A stretch of DNA of 64,000 bases. Origin: Corythucha ciliata. Taxonomy: Eukaryota > Arthropoda > Insecta > Hemiptera > Tingidae. Positions within the stretch are counted from its first letter, which is position 1. Every line of letters begins with the position of its first letter. This document shows, piece after piece, positions 46,518 through 58,367 of this stretch. Both the position numbers and the translations under genes were made by a program. Under the pieces are notes generated by a model that had not been told where the DNA came from, did not search any database, and saw only the letters and a program-made list of their open reading frames with translations. The stretch covers positions 30,108,940-30,172,939 of the forward strand of contig CM075940.1 of NCBI GenBank assembly GCA_038030265.1, given 5' to 3'.

Positions 46518-49500
46518 ATGACGGGCGAAAAACATTTACGCACCATGACGGTGTCCCTCAAAAGTTGTCGAATTCGTGGTCTCGGGATGAGCGTCGGAGT
46601 TACGAGTCACAAAGTGCCGGTAGTTATTGGCATTGACAGGAATGGACCGGCTGACAAGTAAATATTATACAATGACTAATGCGAGAAAATAGTTTTTTCC
46701 TTACGCGTTGTTCAAAAGACACGGAGTCATTAGAGTTGGAGACCGAATTTTGGAAATAAACGGAATTCCTTTGAGCAAATTTAGCGTGGCGGAGTGGAAC
46801 ATTTTTTTTACAAACGCGGCAAGAGGTGGAAAACACTCAGTTCTGACAATTGAGTACGACGTTTCCGTAATTTCAGACGTACGATCCGCTGGTCGAATTG
46901 TGATCGAAGTCAGTTATTTCAGGTAAGCACATTAGGGTTGTACTCGTTAACAAAAATAAACAAAAAAAAACAAACGAATTTGTCATGGTCAAAAGGGGAA
47001 ACTTGGGCCTAACGATAGCCGATACATCGCCTTTCACTATAATTAAGAAAATTCGACCGGGCAGTTTTGCTGAAAGGTGAGGAAATTATACCGACACTCG
47101 AAGGGAAATTGAGTTGCCTCTTTCGTCATTCAGATGTGGAGCGTTTCAAGTTGGTGACACTATACTTACATTAGGAGGCTATGGAACGATGTTTACAGGT
47201 CGATCAATATTCAAAAACATGGCAAAATTAATCAACGAGAAGCCTGATTCATTCTGGATTGAGATATTAGTTCCACGTAATTAATCAATTAATGTCTTAA
47301 TAATGATTTAGCAGTTTAATAATAATATAAGTATATAAGATTAAATTACAGATGAAAAACGCGAAGTCGAAAAGGCAGTAGAAACGCCTGTCAAAACCCA
47401 CGAAATTAATGACATGGGGCGAAGTTATTCTATTTGGGGTCAAAGTTCGAACAGCAGTAAGTTTCAATTAACGGAAAATATTATCAGATCCGATCTGTAG
47501 TGTGAAAGCATTCGAGCCATGCGTCTCAAGGATCGCATAGGAAAGAGTTTCATTACTTTACTTTGAATAGGTTTCTTTTTTAAGCCGCGCGATTCCAGTC
47601 GAGCGGCCGCAGAATCACACCTTTAGTGGAAAAAAAACCCCTGAGACCTTTTTTTTTTCAGCTCATTTTCCAAGCTTTCGCGTGGAAAATCAAATGGTAA
47701 CATTAGAATTATCATCATTCAGCGAGTACGGCATTGGGTACAAGCAAGCTCACGTCGTTCAGGGTGCCGTCATTTGTAACGTCACTCCCGACAGTCCAGC
47801 GGGGCAGTCCGGCGTCCTTCAAATCGGCGACAGAATCGCCATGGTCAACGGCCTAGCTTTCACCGAAGAAATTGTAAAGCTCGAGGACGTCGACACCACG
47901 CTTCATCTATTGGTACATTTTGACGTTCAAGTGTGGCCTGACGTAAGAAAGCCTCTGACTACCGTCTCACTGCAGCGACAGTTCGAGCGTAATTTCGGAC
48001 TTTCGGTCGCTTGTTCGTAACTCTGATTTTTAAAGGCGCGGAAGCCGCATAATGCATTTAATTTCTGTTCATATAGGTTTCGACCATGAAGTTGTTGTGT
48101 CAGACGTGATGCGTGGCTCAATCGCACATAGATGTGGCCAGATTGATGTGGGAGACATAGTGGTTTTTATAAATGGAGTGAAAGTGAACGACAAGGAAGC
48201 TGCTGAGCAAGTGATTCAATCAAGTGGACATACTTTGCGTCTTGAGCTCATAACAAGTAAAATACAATATTTTGTAGGAATATTTTCCACCGAAATCAAA
48301 GGAATAACCGTATTATGCTCTCACAAACTTCAATTTTGTATGTATTTATTGATTTCATTGCGGAACATCCCGAAGCCTGAGGTTATTTCCGGAGAGAGAA
48401 CAAAGTTCTAAAAACCTGTTCCACCACCCCCTTTTCAACTTCAGGCAGACAGAGCGAATAAACTCCACAAAAACCCGTTTTTCACCATCTAGTTTTTCAC
48501 GGGAAACCATTTCTTTAATATCTCGAACATTGAGAGCTTTCTAACGGTTTTACCTTAAACTATCTAATTCAAAAGCTTCTTCTCACCCATTGTCCTCCCT
48601 ACATAATTGAAAAGTGCCATCGTAACGATAATTCACTGCTAACTTTTCGTCCTTAGATAAATCATTCAGTAACGACAGTGGGAGAGGCTCATTTCAAAGC
48701 AGTAGCACACACCAGGCAGACATGATTTATTCATCGCGAGCTGACAGTAGCGAAATTTTAGACTGGGGCATGGAGAGCAGTTGCTCAAATGGCGGCAGTT
48801 TTACATCATCGCTTGAGCTTGACGGTATAATGACGGTTGAAGTCGTAAAACACAGTGAAACATTGGATTGTAATTTAAAGAGGGATCCAGCGCTCGTCCC
48901 TCAGTGTACACCCAGAGTGACTTTACTTTTCCCAGTGGATTATTAAAAAACTGCCTCGAGTCAGTTGCAACTGTCAGTTCAAGCCTTGACCGAATCAGCA
49001 AGGCTCATTTGAAATTTGATTTTTGGCACCCCGTGCCCCTGGATTCGAGGTACTGCCCCCGGCTCAAAAACTTTGAAATTCGTCGACACGAATATCTTTC
49101 ACTTGGATCAATTCCAGTTCCATTAAATTCTTCATTTAGCTCGACCTGTTGGATTGAATTTAAGGACGAGCCATCAGAAAGAAAAATGAAGGTAACCTTT
49201 TGACGCGACTATACTAAAAAGATCAAATGGAATAACTAATAAATAAACGTGTAGGTCGTCCTGCACCGATGCACCCATTCGAAAAAGTTTGGATTTACAT
49301 TCACGTATCACGACGGAAAACTATTTGTGAAAACCGTTGAGCTGGGGGGTGCGGCAAGTGGGCTGTTGAAATCCTATGATGAAATAATTCAAGTATGGGC
49401 GTCAATTCGTTGGTGAAGGCAGGAATTGTTTTTATTTTTTTCAACAGGTTAATGGGACGTTATTAAGCTATTTAGTTGAGGGGCACACCTTCGTGAATCT

Positions 49501-49685
49501 GATGGCAAATATTGGCGATTCCGTCGTCTTGACCGTGATCCGCAAGGAGTCATCACGAAGCGTAAAGTCTGTAAGTCTCAGTTTGTATTTACCGTAAATG
49601 TAATCGCCGACCCATGTACTTTTGTTTTTATTAGCAGTCAAGATTAGTGGATGAAATGTCTCCAGATTTCTGTAGCGACCTGTAG
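46518..49685 (+). CDS. Grip: GRIP-like multi-PDZ scaffold protein, 3' part
   Basis: GRIP proteins link receptors to trafficking machinery beneath the membrane. Proposed exons: 46518-46657, 46719-46922, 46996-47076, 47134-47276, 47352-47456, 47662-48012, 48077-48256, 48657-49191, 49255-49392, 49448-49570 and 49638-49685, ending at TAG. Carboxylate-binding loops seen in order: RGLGMSVGV, NLGLTI, YGIGY, FGLSV and KFGFTF. The paired GD motifs are clear (VIRVGDRILEING, FQVGDTIL, LQIGDRIAMVNG, IDVGDIVVFING). The linker IEYDVSV between the first two domains is a GRIP signature, so I number the domains PDZ2, 3, 4, 5 and 7. PDZ6 is replaced by an S-rich linker. Most introns are 55-75 nt; one is 205 and one 400. 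The donor at 48013 is weak. A frame change at 48870-48904 needs either a 35-nt intron or an indel. The start at 46518 is only the first in-frame ATG; PDZ1 is upstream or lost. The protein ends CSDL. Confidence 0.88.
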
Positions 49686-50930
49686 CGATGAAGACCTTAA
49701 CTGACTTGAGTTGTTTTTCAATTGTGCATAATCTAACGTGGACACTAAAAATAATTGTTTATAGTTGAACCTCTTACTTGAACTTTATAACCCGTGAAGA
49801 AATTCTATGCCACAGGTCAGGACAATAATGCCTTGGATTTTCTTGCGCGTTTCAAGTTTCCTCAACCTGTTCCCAGGCGCAAAATCCATTTGACTCTTGG
49901 TCCATCTTGTGAGCAAACTAGTTAGGAAGGAACAAAGTGCCAGTCGTAACAATGAAGAGCTAGTTTCCATTGTGCAAAAATTGAAACTTCTAGGGATTTT
50001 TTTTTTTATCCAAGAAGTTTACAATGGATATAGGGAAATGATCGTTTTTTGTCCGGAGTGAAGTATGGTCTACATTGTGTGGATTTCCGAGTTATTATAT
50101 GTCCTCATTTCGCTTTTTTCTGGGACAATTTTCCTGTTTCATGTAACAGAATCGCCTTTTTCGAAGGTAGAGGGGGATGCTTGTTCGAATGAACAGCAAC
50201 TGAGTACGGATACAGTCCCTTTCGGAAAATGATAGAGTTTGGGCTGTAGGCAACAACTCGCTTCTCCGCTGAGACCATCAGTTGTGAACCCGAGGCGGAA
50301 ACTACAAATGAGGGCCCTTAGTCTACAAATAAAAAAAGATTTATATTTTGTTTCAATAATTTCATGAATTCGTGACGTGTAAATGACATTGGGACTAACT
50401 TTTTGTCAAATTATATAGATTTCAACTTTGGTAGACCGCATAGTATAGAGACCCAAAAAAATACAATTCTGAGGCGCAATCACGCATTTCTATGCAAGAA
50501 AAACACACACTGGGATAAATTGTTCAATTATTTGTTGCATTCTGCCAGCTTTGTTTGGTGAAAATTGGCTAAGAAACCAGTTTCTGGACTTAAGCCTAAT
50601 CTGACAATTTTACAATTGTCAACAATTGTACAATTAGTCACTCTGTGACCATTACTGGATCAAAAAATATGATTCAAGAGAGAAATGTTTCTTCAATGTT
50701 TCGCTAATCCAATGATGGTGAGGGGGGTCGGGGTAGAGGCGACCGATTGTTCGTGCCACCCCACATGTCCTGGTTATTCATAATAATTATAGGCATGGGT
50801 GTAGCCAGAGGGGAGCAGGGGTGGGCAGTTGCCCTCCCCTAGACTCGAAAGCGTGGATTTAGTGAGGCAGGTGCCCACCCCCAGAAACCATCAACAATAA
50901 GTTAAAATCCAACAGGTTCGCTACATTTTG
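49686..50930. other. Sequence downstream of the PDZ gene
   Basis: No gene. Near 50795 the stretch gggtgtagccagagggg with a following GC-rich block looks like a transposon end, leading into the repeats at 50940. Confidence 0.35.
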
Positions 50931-50939
50931 TTTCGTCAA

Positions 50940-51230
50940 AATGGTTCCGGCCCTGGCTCAGCAATAAACGAATTTCTAGGATGTCACCAATTCTGTAGCT
51001 TTTTTTTTACGAAGCCCCAATTTCGCGGGGTGGCCTAATTCAAATTAATTTCTTTCGATCACTGAGATATCAATTTTCCTGATTTTTCTAGCGAAAAAAT
51101 TGGCAATTTTTCTGGATCTGGCTCAATGCAAAACAAATTTCTCGGATTTCACTCTCTTAAAACAACAATTTTACGAATTTTTCTAAACAAAAATAAATAT
51201 TCGGCTGTCAAGCTCGCAAAATTTACGAAT
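50940..51230. repeat. Minisatellite-like tract, further unit type
   Basis: Repeats of the form aacaaatttctcggatttcac and acgaatttttct. The same unit appears once more at 53975-54010. It is directly joined to the truncated gag remnant. Confidence 0.5.
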
Positions 51231-51657
51231 TTTGTTGGTAGCGCTTACGGGCTCTCCTGGCTGTTGGCGCCGTGACATTAGCTCGAAGTACATTTTCTCG
51301 TCCTGAGCTCCCCCTCGGAAGGCCGAAATAAGCCCGATGGTCGCTTCCTCGTATATTGTCCACTCTTCCTCGAAGCGGTCGTACCAGTCAGCAGCGAGTC
51401 CTTCCAAGTAGCACGGTAGCTGTACGAGCTTTTGCGCCTCCGTCCATCCGTTTGCCCTGGCGGCGCGGTCGAATGCCTTAACACATTTTCGGGGGGTCTT
51501 CCTCTCCGCCTCCACGGAAAAAAGGTGGTCTCACCGACGCCATCGAGCGTTCCGCTTGCATGATTCCTTCAATTTGCGCTTTTTCGTCGTCCGACAGCTC
51601 TAGGCTCGAGTCGCTCACACTTTTACCAGACACCGCACCACTTCGCGTTCTCACCAT
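51183..51657 (-). pseudogene. Gypsy-type gag remnant
   Basis: The ATG at 51657 begins MVRTRSGAVSGKSVSD and reaches RPPFFRGGGEEDPPK. A frameshift then moves to the frame 51515-51183, with KAFDRAARANGWTEAQK and LEGLAADWYDRFEEEW, the Retrotrans_gag core. It stops where the repeat tract begins, near 51210. The LTR and primer-binding site lie just upstream, so this is the 5' end of a Gypsy element that lost pol. Confidence 0.85.
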
Positions 51658-51734
51658 CTGTCTCTCCGGCCCGTGATTCCCGAATTCATTCCGCCCTGCC
51701 CGTTTTCATGCCCTACCCGGCGCCTCCACCAGTT

Positions 51735-52111
51735 TGTTACGGGATTCTATCTGGATGCCTCCCCAATCTGCATCCCCGTAACCTTTTCCCCGGGATAGGG
51801 TCTGGAGTGGGCTAAGGGTTCGGAAAAAAGTCTCCCAACACGATTAGATCGATCACACGTTCTTTTATTCCTGGACCCACACTCGCACGGATTTACAAAA
51901 TGATTGACAACTCTCCAAAGGACTGACTACAAAACTGACTCAAAACTCCTTCAAAACTCTTCCATTTCTACATTATTTTCTCCCCTTTATAATTTTCCTT
52001 TTCCTCTCTTTATTTTATTTCCCTCCCCTGCAGCCTTCCCGTTGGTTCAGTCGTTCCCCCGGTGGAGGTAGAGGCGGAGCCGTCTCCCTCTTCGGTGGCG
52101 GCAGCGTGACA
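51735..52111 (-). mobile_element. LTR of a truncated Gypsy element
   Basis: 377 bp on the minus strand from TGTCACGCTGCC to CCCGTAACA (TG...CA). A TATA-like tataaagggg is at about 51985-51994. It is followed by a primer-binding-site-like tggtggaggcgccgggta (51732 downwards) and the gag start at 51657. No second LTR in the window. Confidence 0.75.
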
Positions 52112-52536
52112 CGGCTGGGGCCACTGTCCTCGGGGCCCGATGGGTACTGCGGGGCGCGGGGGGGCGGCGGCACGTGTTTGCAACAATATGCATTTCTTCA
52201 GTAAGGTGGAAAAACCTCAAGTTGACGAGAACCCAAGAATGATGAAATATTGGCTTTTAGTGATGAACGTGAATGACTTTGGGGGTTTATACTCATCGCA
52301 CAATCAAGAAAATTGCCACTGCACTACAAACTCGGGCCCCGGCCCCGGCCCCGACCCAACTTGGCAAAATTGAGTGAGCCGTTTTGATACGCTTAATGGG
52401 CAGCGGCATGGCGTCCAGCCGCAACGCCCCCAGTCCCCGTTTTGCCCTCACGCGTCGGTTCTCGTGAGCCAGGTTTCTCCCCGACTCGGTTTTCAGGGCA
52501 TAAGCCATCGTTCCTGATGGGTTTAAATCCCGTTCA

Positions 52537-55500
52537 ACGGCATCCCGAGGTTGTAGCGAGGGGGACAGGACAGACTCGCCCAGTCGCCCGGGCCTCGAAA
52601 AGCTTAAACATGGAAAAATCAGGATTTTTACGTCTATTCTCATAGGTGTAGATTTGGTATCCGGTTGAACAGTTGGACGCGAAATTCGTTGTTTCTGGTC
52701 TTTATTTTCATGAATTTAGCGAGGAAATCAAAACCACGAGTGGGATCCAGACCAAATTTGAGAATAACGCTAATTTGGGGCTGAAATTGAGATAAATGGC
52801 TAATTCACGGCTGAAATCAAGAAAAATCTCTGATTCACGGACAGAAGCGAGAAAAAGCGCCTAAATAACGGATGAATATTGCGGTTACTTTTGCGGCTAA
52901 AATTAAGAAAAATTGCTAAAATCGTGGATGAAATGTTGAAAAAGCAGTAATTCGCGAAGTTAAAATTACGAAACACGCTAATTCACGTCTATTAAAATGA
53001 TGAAAGTGCTAAAACACGGTTAAAATTCGGGAAAATCGCTCATTAGCAGGAATTGGAGAAAAATCGCTAGTTCACCGATACAATTGAGAAGAAACGCTAA
53101 GTGTGGAAAACCCGTTAAATTGGAGAAAACGCCAATTCGCGGCTTCTGAAGTGCAACTTCACGTGGCTGAAAATGAACAAAATCGCTAATCCGCGGCTAA
53201 ATGAGGAAAAAGCGCTAATTCATGGATAAAATTCACAAACAGCGTTAATTCGATGCGAAAAATCGCTAATTAGCGGCTAAAATTAAGAAAACGCTAATAC
53301 AGCGGCTAAAATCAAGAAAAGAGGCTATAATTATTGGTTAAACTGGAAGCATTTGCTAATTCATAGAAATAAATTGGAAAAATGGCAAGTTGCGAGGGGT
53401 AACTTCAAAATGGCTAAAATTAGGAAAAAGCGCTTATTCGCGGCTAAAATAGAAAATATACAAGTTCATGGCAAAAATTGAGAAAAATCGCGACTAAAAT
53501 GGAGGCAAATCGTTAATTATCGATGAAATTGAGAAGAAGCGCTGAAGTGAGGAAAAAACGCTGTAATTCGCGGTAGAAATGGAGGAAGCGCCAAATCGCG
53601 GCTACTGAAGGCTGTAATCATTACAGTGTAATGAGATCTCCATAGGAGCATGTGTGTACCTATGTGAGTGATCATATGTTAATTGCTTTGGATTTATTAT
53701 TACAAAAATATAGATTTGCTTTTCGTGTTCATTTGAACAGCTCTCGTTATTATTACAAAGGCTGGTGAAATATTCATCCGGGGGCGCCCAATATCCAAGG
53801 CCACAGGCAACAGCCTACCAGGGCGTGTCATACATAAAAAGTCTTCCTATTCACCGTCATCTCCTTCTTCTGGTTCGATTTGTCTTATCCCCCTCCTCAA
53901 ATTTCGCCAACCCTCAAAATCTGCCGCCCGGTGCTATAGCCTCCCCCGCCAAGATCCAATCATGCTCTGGCCCACTAAAAACAAACTTCTCCGATTTCAC
54001 TCTCTGAAAATCCGTTTTGCGGATATTTCTCTGCTGAAAAAACATTTTTGCGTGAATACATCACTAATTCGCTCCAAAGTGTTAATTCACTGCTAAAATG
54101 GAAAAATTGCTAAAACTCATCACCTAATTCACAGCAAAAATTAAGAGAAACTACGCGTTGTATTTCAAAATTGTGTGAACGCCAATCCGCAATTTCCGGA
54201 GGCAACTTATTCATGGCTGAAATTGAGAAAAATAGCGCCAATTCGTTGGTATACATGGCGAAGTGATGATAATATGGAGAAAAGGCGCTAATTCTCAGCT
54301 AAAATTAAGAAAAATCGCTGATTAGCGGCTAAAATAGAAGGAAACGCTAATTCGCGGCAAAATGTGAACACATCCCTGATAATTCTCTGCTCAAATTGTG
54401 AAACAGCGCTGGAATTGGAGAAATTACGTTATAATTCGCTGATATTAACGAGAAAAAAGCGCTAATTTGCTGTTGAAATAGAGAGAAAGCGCTAAATCAT
54501 AGCTAAAGTATGAAAGCTATGATAATTTGCTGCTAAACTTAAGAACAATCACTAATTCGTAGATAAAAATGTGAAGACATCGCTAATTCACACTGCTTAA
54601 GCTGTGGAAAAGCGCTAATTCGTGTTTAAAAGGGAAGTCATCGTCAAAAAAATTGCTAACATTCATCGCTATATGTGAATACCTGGCTAATCCGCTTCTA
54701 AAATGAATAAAAAGTGCTATTTCATTGCGAAAATGGAAAAAATCGCTAGTCCTCAGCTACAATTGGGGAGAAGCGCTAATTCAAAGAAAAAATTAAGAAG
54801 AACTGTCCATTCAATGGCAAAATTGACAAAACGCGAATTCATTGGTGTATGTTAATACATCACCAAGTCGATGATAAAATAGAAAAAAGAGGCTAATTCG
54901 CACCAAAAATTGAGAAAAAGTCGGCTTTGGCGTGAAATCGTCTGTTTTGGTATAAAATCGTCAAAATTTGAATGAATTCGACAGTTTTGTGGTGAAATCG
55001 CCGGTTTTCAAAGTAGTCGTCGTCTTTTTTGGCCTAAAAACTCGCTTTCCTAAAAATATACGTTTTGGAGAAAACTAGATTTACAGTGTGAATCGCTCAT
55101 GCATAGCATATGGTGAACCAAAAAAATCCTAATTCGTGAAAAGCCCTCTGTTTCGCGGCTAATATTGAGGAAAACACTTAAGGAAAACTATAATTTTCAG
55201 CTAAAACTGAGAAAAGTGCTAATCCCCTGCTAATAAAATCGCTAATTTGCTGCTAAAATTGAGTAAAGCTCCAAAACTCGTGGAAAATTAAGCAACTCGC
55301 TCACGGGATAAAAACGCTACTTTGCTGCTGAAGTTAAGAAAATGCGCAAATTCATGGTTATGGGAGAGGGGGAAAAACTGCTAATCCGCGGCTGAAATTG
55401 AGAAGAACGATAAACGCGGCCAACATTGAAAAAATAGGCGCTGATTTGCGGGTAAAGTTGACAAAAAGCACTCATTCATGGCTAAAATGGATAAATTCTC

Positions 55501-55676
55501 GGCTTAAACTGGTCATAAAGCGCTAATTGGCGGATAGAAAAGGTGAAATAGCGGTAATTCGTGGCTAAAATAAGGAAAAGGCTAAGTGAAAATTATATGT
55601 CTTGTTCATACAGAGAGACTCAGGGGTCTCTTGGAGATTTCCGCGATTGGGCCCCGATAGGTGTAGGTCCGCCAGT
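52537..55676 (+). mobile_element. hAT-like element(s), family 1, with long minisatellite interior
   Basis: The subterminal left part (ggcctcgaaaagcttaaa, catggaaaaatca at about 52593-52622) matches the element at 38157. The right end at 55611-55676 (ggagatttccgc, gataggtgtaggtccgccag) matches the right ends at 8870 and 40652. Arrays of units of about 30 bp fill 52720-53610 and 54050-55590, split by 53615-54050, which has no clear identity. The left boundary is approximate and I found no 8-bp duplication, so two elements may be fused. Confidence 0.5.
53615..54050. other. Unassigned insert between arrays
   Basis: About 435 bp without array units, containing near 53975 the unit seen at 50940-51230. 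It may be a separate insertion. No coding potential recognised. Confidence 0.3.
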
Positions 55677-56329
55677 GACCCCACGATACGCGGTTTCATC
55701 CATTTCTAAATTTTAGCCGTTTCCTCTAAAAAATCGCCCAACTGAGAGATTTCTAGGGTCATTTTTTCTGAGTATTTCAATTTGAGCCGAAAGTATGCGT
55801 CGCGTGGAGATATGCTCAATTGACCAACGTACGCGGTTTCCTTACCAACACCATGGAGTGGCCACCACTGTCCCGTGAATTGAGTAAAAGTGTGCGTTTG
55901 CACTCGTATCATCGAATTCGTCGATCTGCATCCGGGAGAACTTCATGAGACTAGCAGACTAGCCTCTACTCTACTCATTCCATAACGATTTATCGAAAAG
56001 AAAATTTTGGAATGTCTGGATGAATCAGGGATTAATAGTAATTTTGTTCTCGGGCAAGGCTATATGATGGGGCCAGAAAGATGTCCGATAGATTTAAGAG
56101 TGTGCAGGCTGGGTGGAATGATGGCTAAAATGTGAAATTACCCCCTCCCCTCACCGCAACTTGATTTTAATCTGATCCACACCTCTTAGTCACAAAAATG
56201 CCTTCAAAAGGTACGAATTTAAATTATAAATGTAAATTTTTTTGTTCAAACCACAAAATTTACATCTATCTATCCATTTCTGTCAAAAAATAATCATTTT
56301 TAAATTATAAATTTCACGACAACTTAATT

Positions 56330-57093
56330 CGAGAATTAGAGATGTTTCTCAATTTTAGCAGCGAATTTTCGCTTTTTCTAAATTTTAGCAGCGTGGTAGC
56401 GTTTCCAACCCGTGCATTACCTACCGAGTTTTGTCAATTTTTGCCAACAATTGGCGTTTGACTCAATTTAAGCTCCAAATTAGAATTTTTTTCCATTTTT
56501 AACTGAGAATTACCACTTTTCCTCAATTTGAACTGAAAATCAACGTTTTTCTTAATTTTGGCTGTGCTAATTGGTGATTTTTTCAATTTTTGCCACGAAT
56601 TAGTGATTTTCTTCATTTTGGATCCGCGAATTAACGTTTTTCCACAACTTTATATCTGCTAATTGCAAACTAGCGATTTTTCCCAATTTCAGCTGTGAAA
56701 TAGCGTTTTGTGCTAATTTTGCGGCCATTCAGCATCCTATTCCCTTTTTCATACGCGAATGGACGATTTTACGCCATTTTAGTGTGAATTTGCCATTTTT
56801 GTCCAATTTAACCCGAAAGCGTGTTTTATTTGTCAATATTATAGCGTGTTTTCCCAACTTTAACCGCGGGGTTTGCCAAAATACAACACTTTTGCGTTGA
56901 TTTCCACAATTTATTCGTAGAATGGCCTCCATGTACCGCGAGTAAGCGATTTTTTCTTAATTTTAGTCTGGAAGTTGCATCGCGAGACCATGAATCAGCG
57001 CTTTTTAGCAGCTATAGCCACGAATATTACCGATTTTTGTCTGATAGAGGGTCCGCGGGGCGAACCCCCCTCCCCCGTACCACGGTACACTAC
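56330..57093 (-). mobile_element. hAT-like family-1 element, inverted; array plus one end
   Basis: Array units appear in reverse (tttctcaattttagcagcgaa). The end at 57055-57093 (cccccctcccccgtacc, acggtacactactg) is the reverse complement of a family-1 left end (cagtagtgtacc). Another terminus-like sequence (cgtacctacgcctctg) ends at 57311 and may belong to a neighbouring element. Opposite ends not found. Confidence 0.5.
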
Positions 57094-57468
57094 TGCGTTG
57101 GGTTTGAAGTCCAAAAAAAAAGGTGGACGTACTCGGACTTTTTTGGGCTGCTTCAGAAAATCTGCTAAACCTAACTTCAACGTGAAACGCTCATTTTTGG
57201 AGATTTTATGGGGCTCTTCGTTGTGGTACTAGTGCTCCTTCGTTCGTATACTTGTAGCTCTGGTGGGGGGGGGGATCTATCCCCCGTATCCTCCTCGTAC
57301 CTACGCCTCTGCTTACAATATCAATTTGGATAACTATGAAAAATTTGCTGAGTCAGGGAATTTTATTCTGGGGAAGCTGTAGACACCCTGTTCACAGGTT
57401 TTGCGCTTCAATAATAAACCAATCTAAAGGGCTTTAGTCGTTCAAAAAACCAATCTTGATGGTTAGTA

Positions 57469-58028
57469 TGTGACCCATGTCACATTATAAGGAGGTGATG
57501 GGAGCACAAATACGGGACCTTTCGGTTAGCCGGGAAGTCCAGCTAAAGGCGCCGAAAAGGATCTCTGTGTCTCCCAAATACCCTGCCTTAAAAAGGTCAT
57601 GTCCTGCGACCGAATGAAGGCGGTCGCCGATCATAAGTCCCGTTTACGATGCAACTAAAAAGAAGAAGGTGCTGACAACCAAGAAATATAATAAATTTTA
57701 TTCCTCCTTTTTCTCCCCCCTTTTTTTCCTCCCTTTTTGAGAAATAAAAATTGAGAATCATTCTTTTTTCCGATCTCCCGAACCGAGAGCGTCTCCTACC
57801 TCCCTTTCCATATCTGGTGAGTTTTAAAAGTTATCCTTATTCTTTTAATCTTTAATAAGAATCCCTGTTGACCCCCCAAATTGTATATGTAATAATTCCC
57901 TCAAAATTTTGATTATTATATTAAATAATTTATTCAAAAACACGTCCGTTTCGTCCCTTTTTCCTCCTTTGCCCGGTCCCTTTGTTTCGTCTCCGGGATT
58001 TCGGAATAGTTTTAGTCTGTTCGTCACA
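57469..58028 (+). repeat. 5' LTR of the Gypsy element
   Basis: Starts tgtgacccatgtcaca, itself palindromic, and by my reading ends gttcgtcaca, giving TG...CA and about 560 bp. The start is certain because it recurs at 63800. The end is inferred from the primer-binding site that follows. Confidence 0.8.
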
Positions 58029-58033
58029 GATTA

Positions 58034-58044
58034 TGGCGCAGTCG
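58034..58044 (+). promoter_or_regulatory. Primer-binding site (tRNA-Ser type)
   Basis: tggcgcagtcg just after the LTR is complementary to a serine-tRNA-type 3' end (CGACTGCGCCA), as used by 17.6/297-type Gypsy elements. Confidence 0.65.
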
Positions 58045-58367
58045 AAATTTTAAATCCTCCATAAATTGCTCCCTGTTTAACAAATAACCCTCATACGGTT
58101 CCTTTTCCAAATTAGTTGGATCCCTCTAACTTGCCAAACCCCCCCCCCACCCCCCGTACCTCGTCGCGAATATATATATTTTAAAAAAATCTCTTTTCTC
58201 TCCTTTTTATTTAATATCCATTTGTCAGCACATCACACCGCCCGCGAAGTTCCCAACTAAGATTCACCTATTTGCTCAAAACCCCACTCCGCCACCCATC
58301 TACATTTTTCATATTCCTCCATTCTCTGCTTCTTCATTACACTGTACAAAAAAGCCCTCCACAGAAA

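Noticed and set aside
51183..51515. Host gene with a gag-like domain
   Set aside because: It has an LTR and primer-binding site directly upstream, a frameshift, and truncation by repeats, so it is a retroelement remnant.
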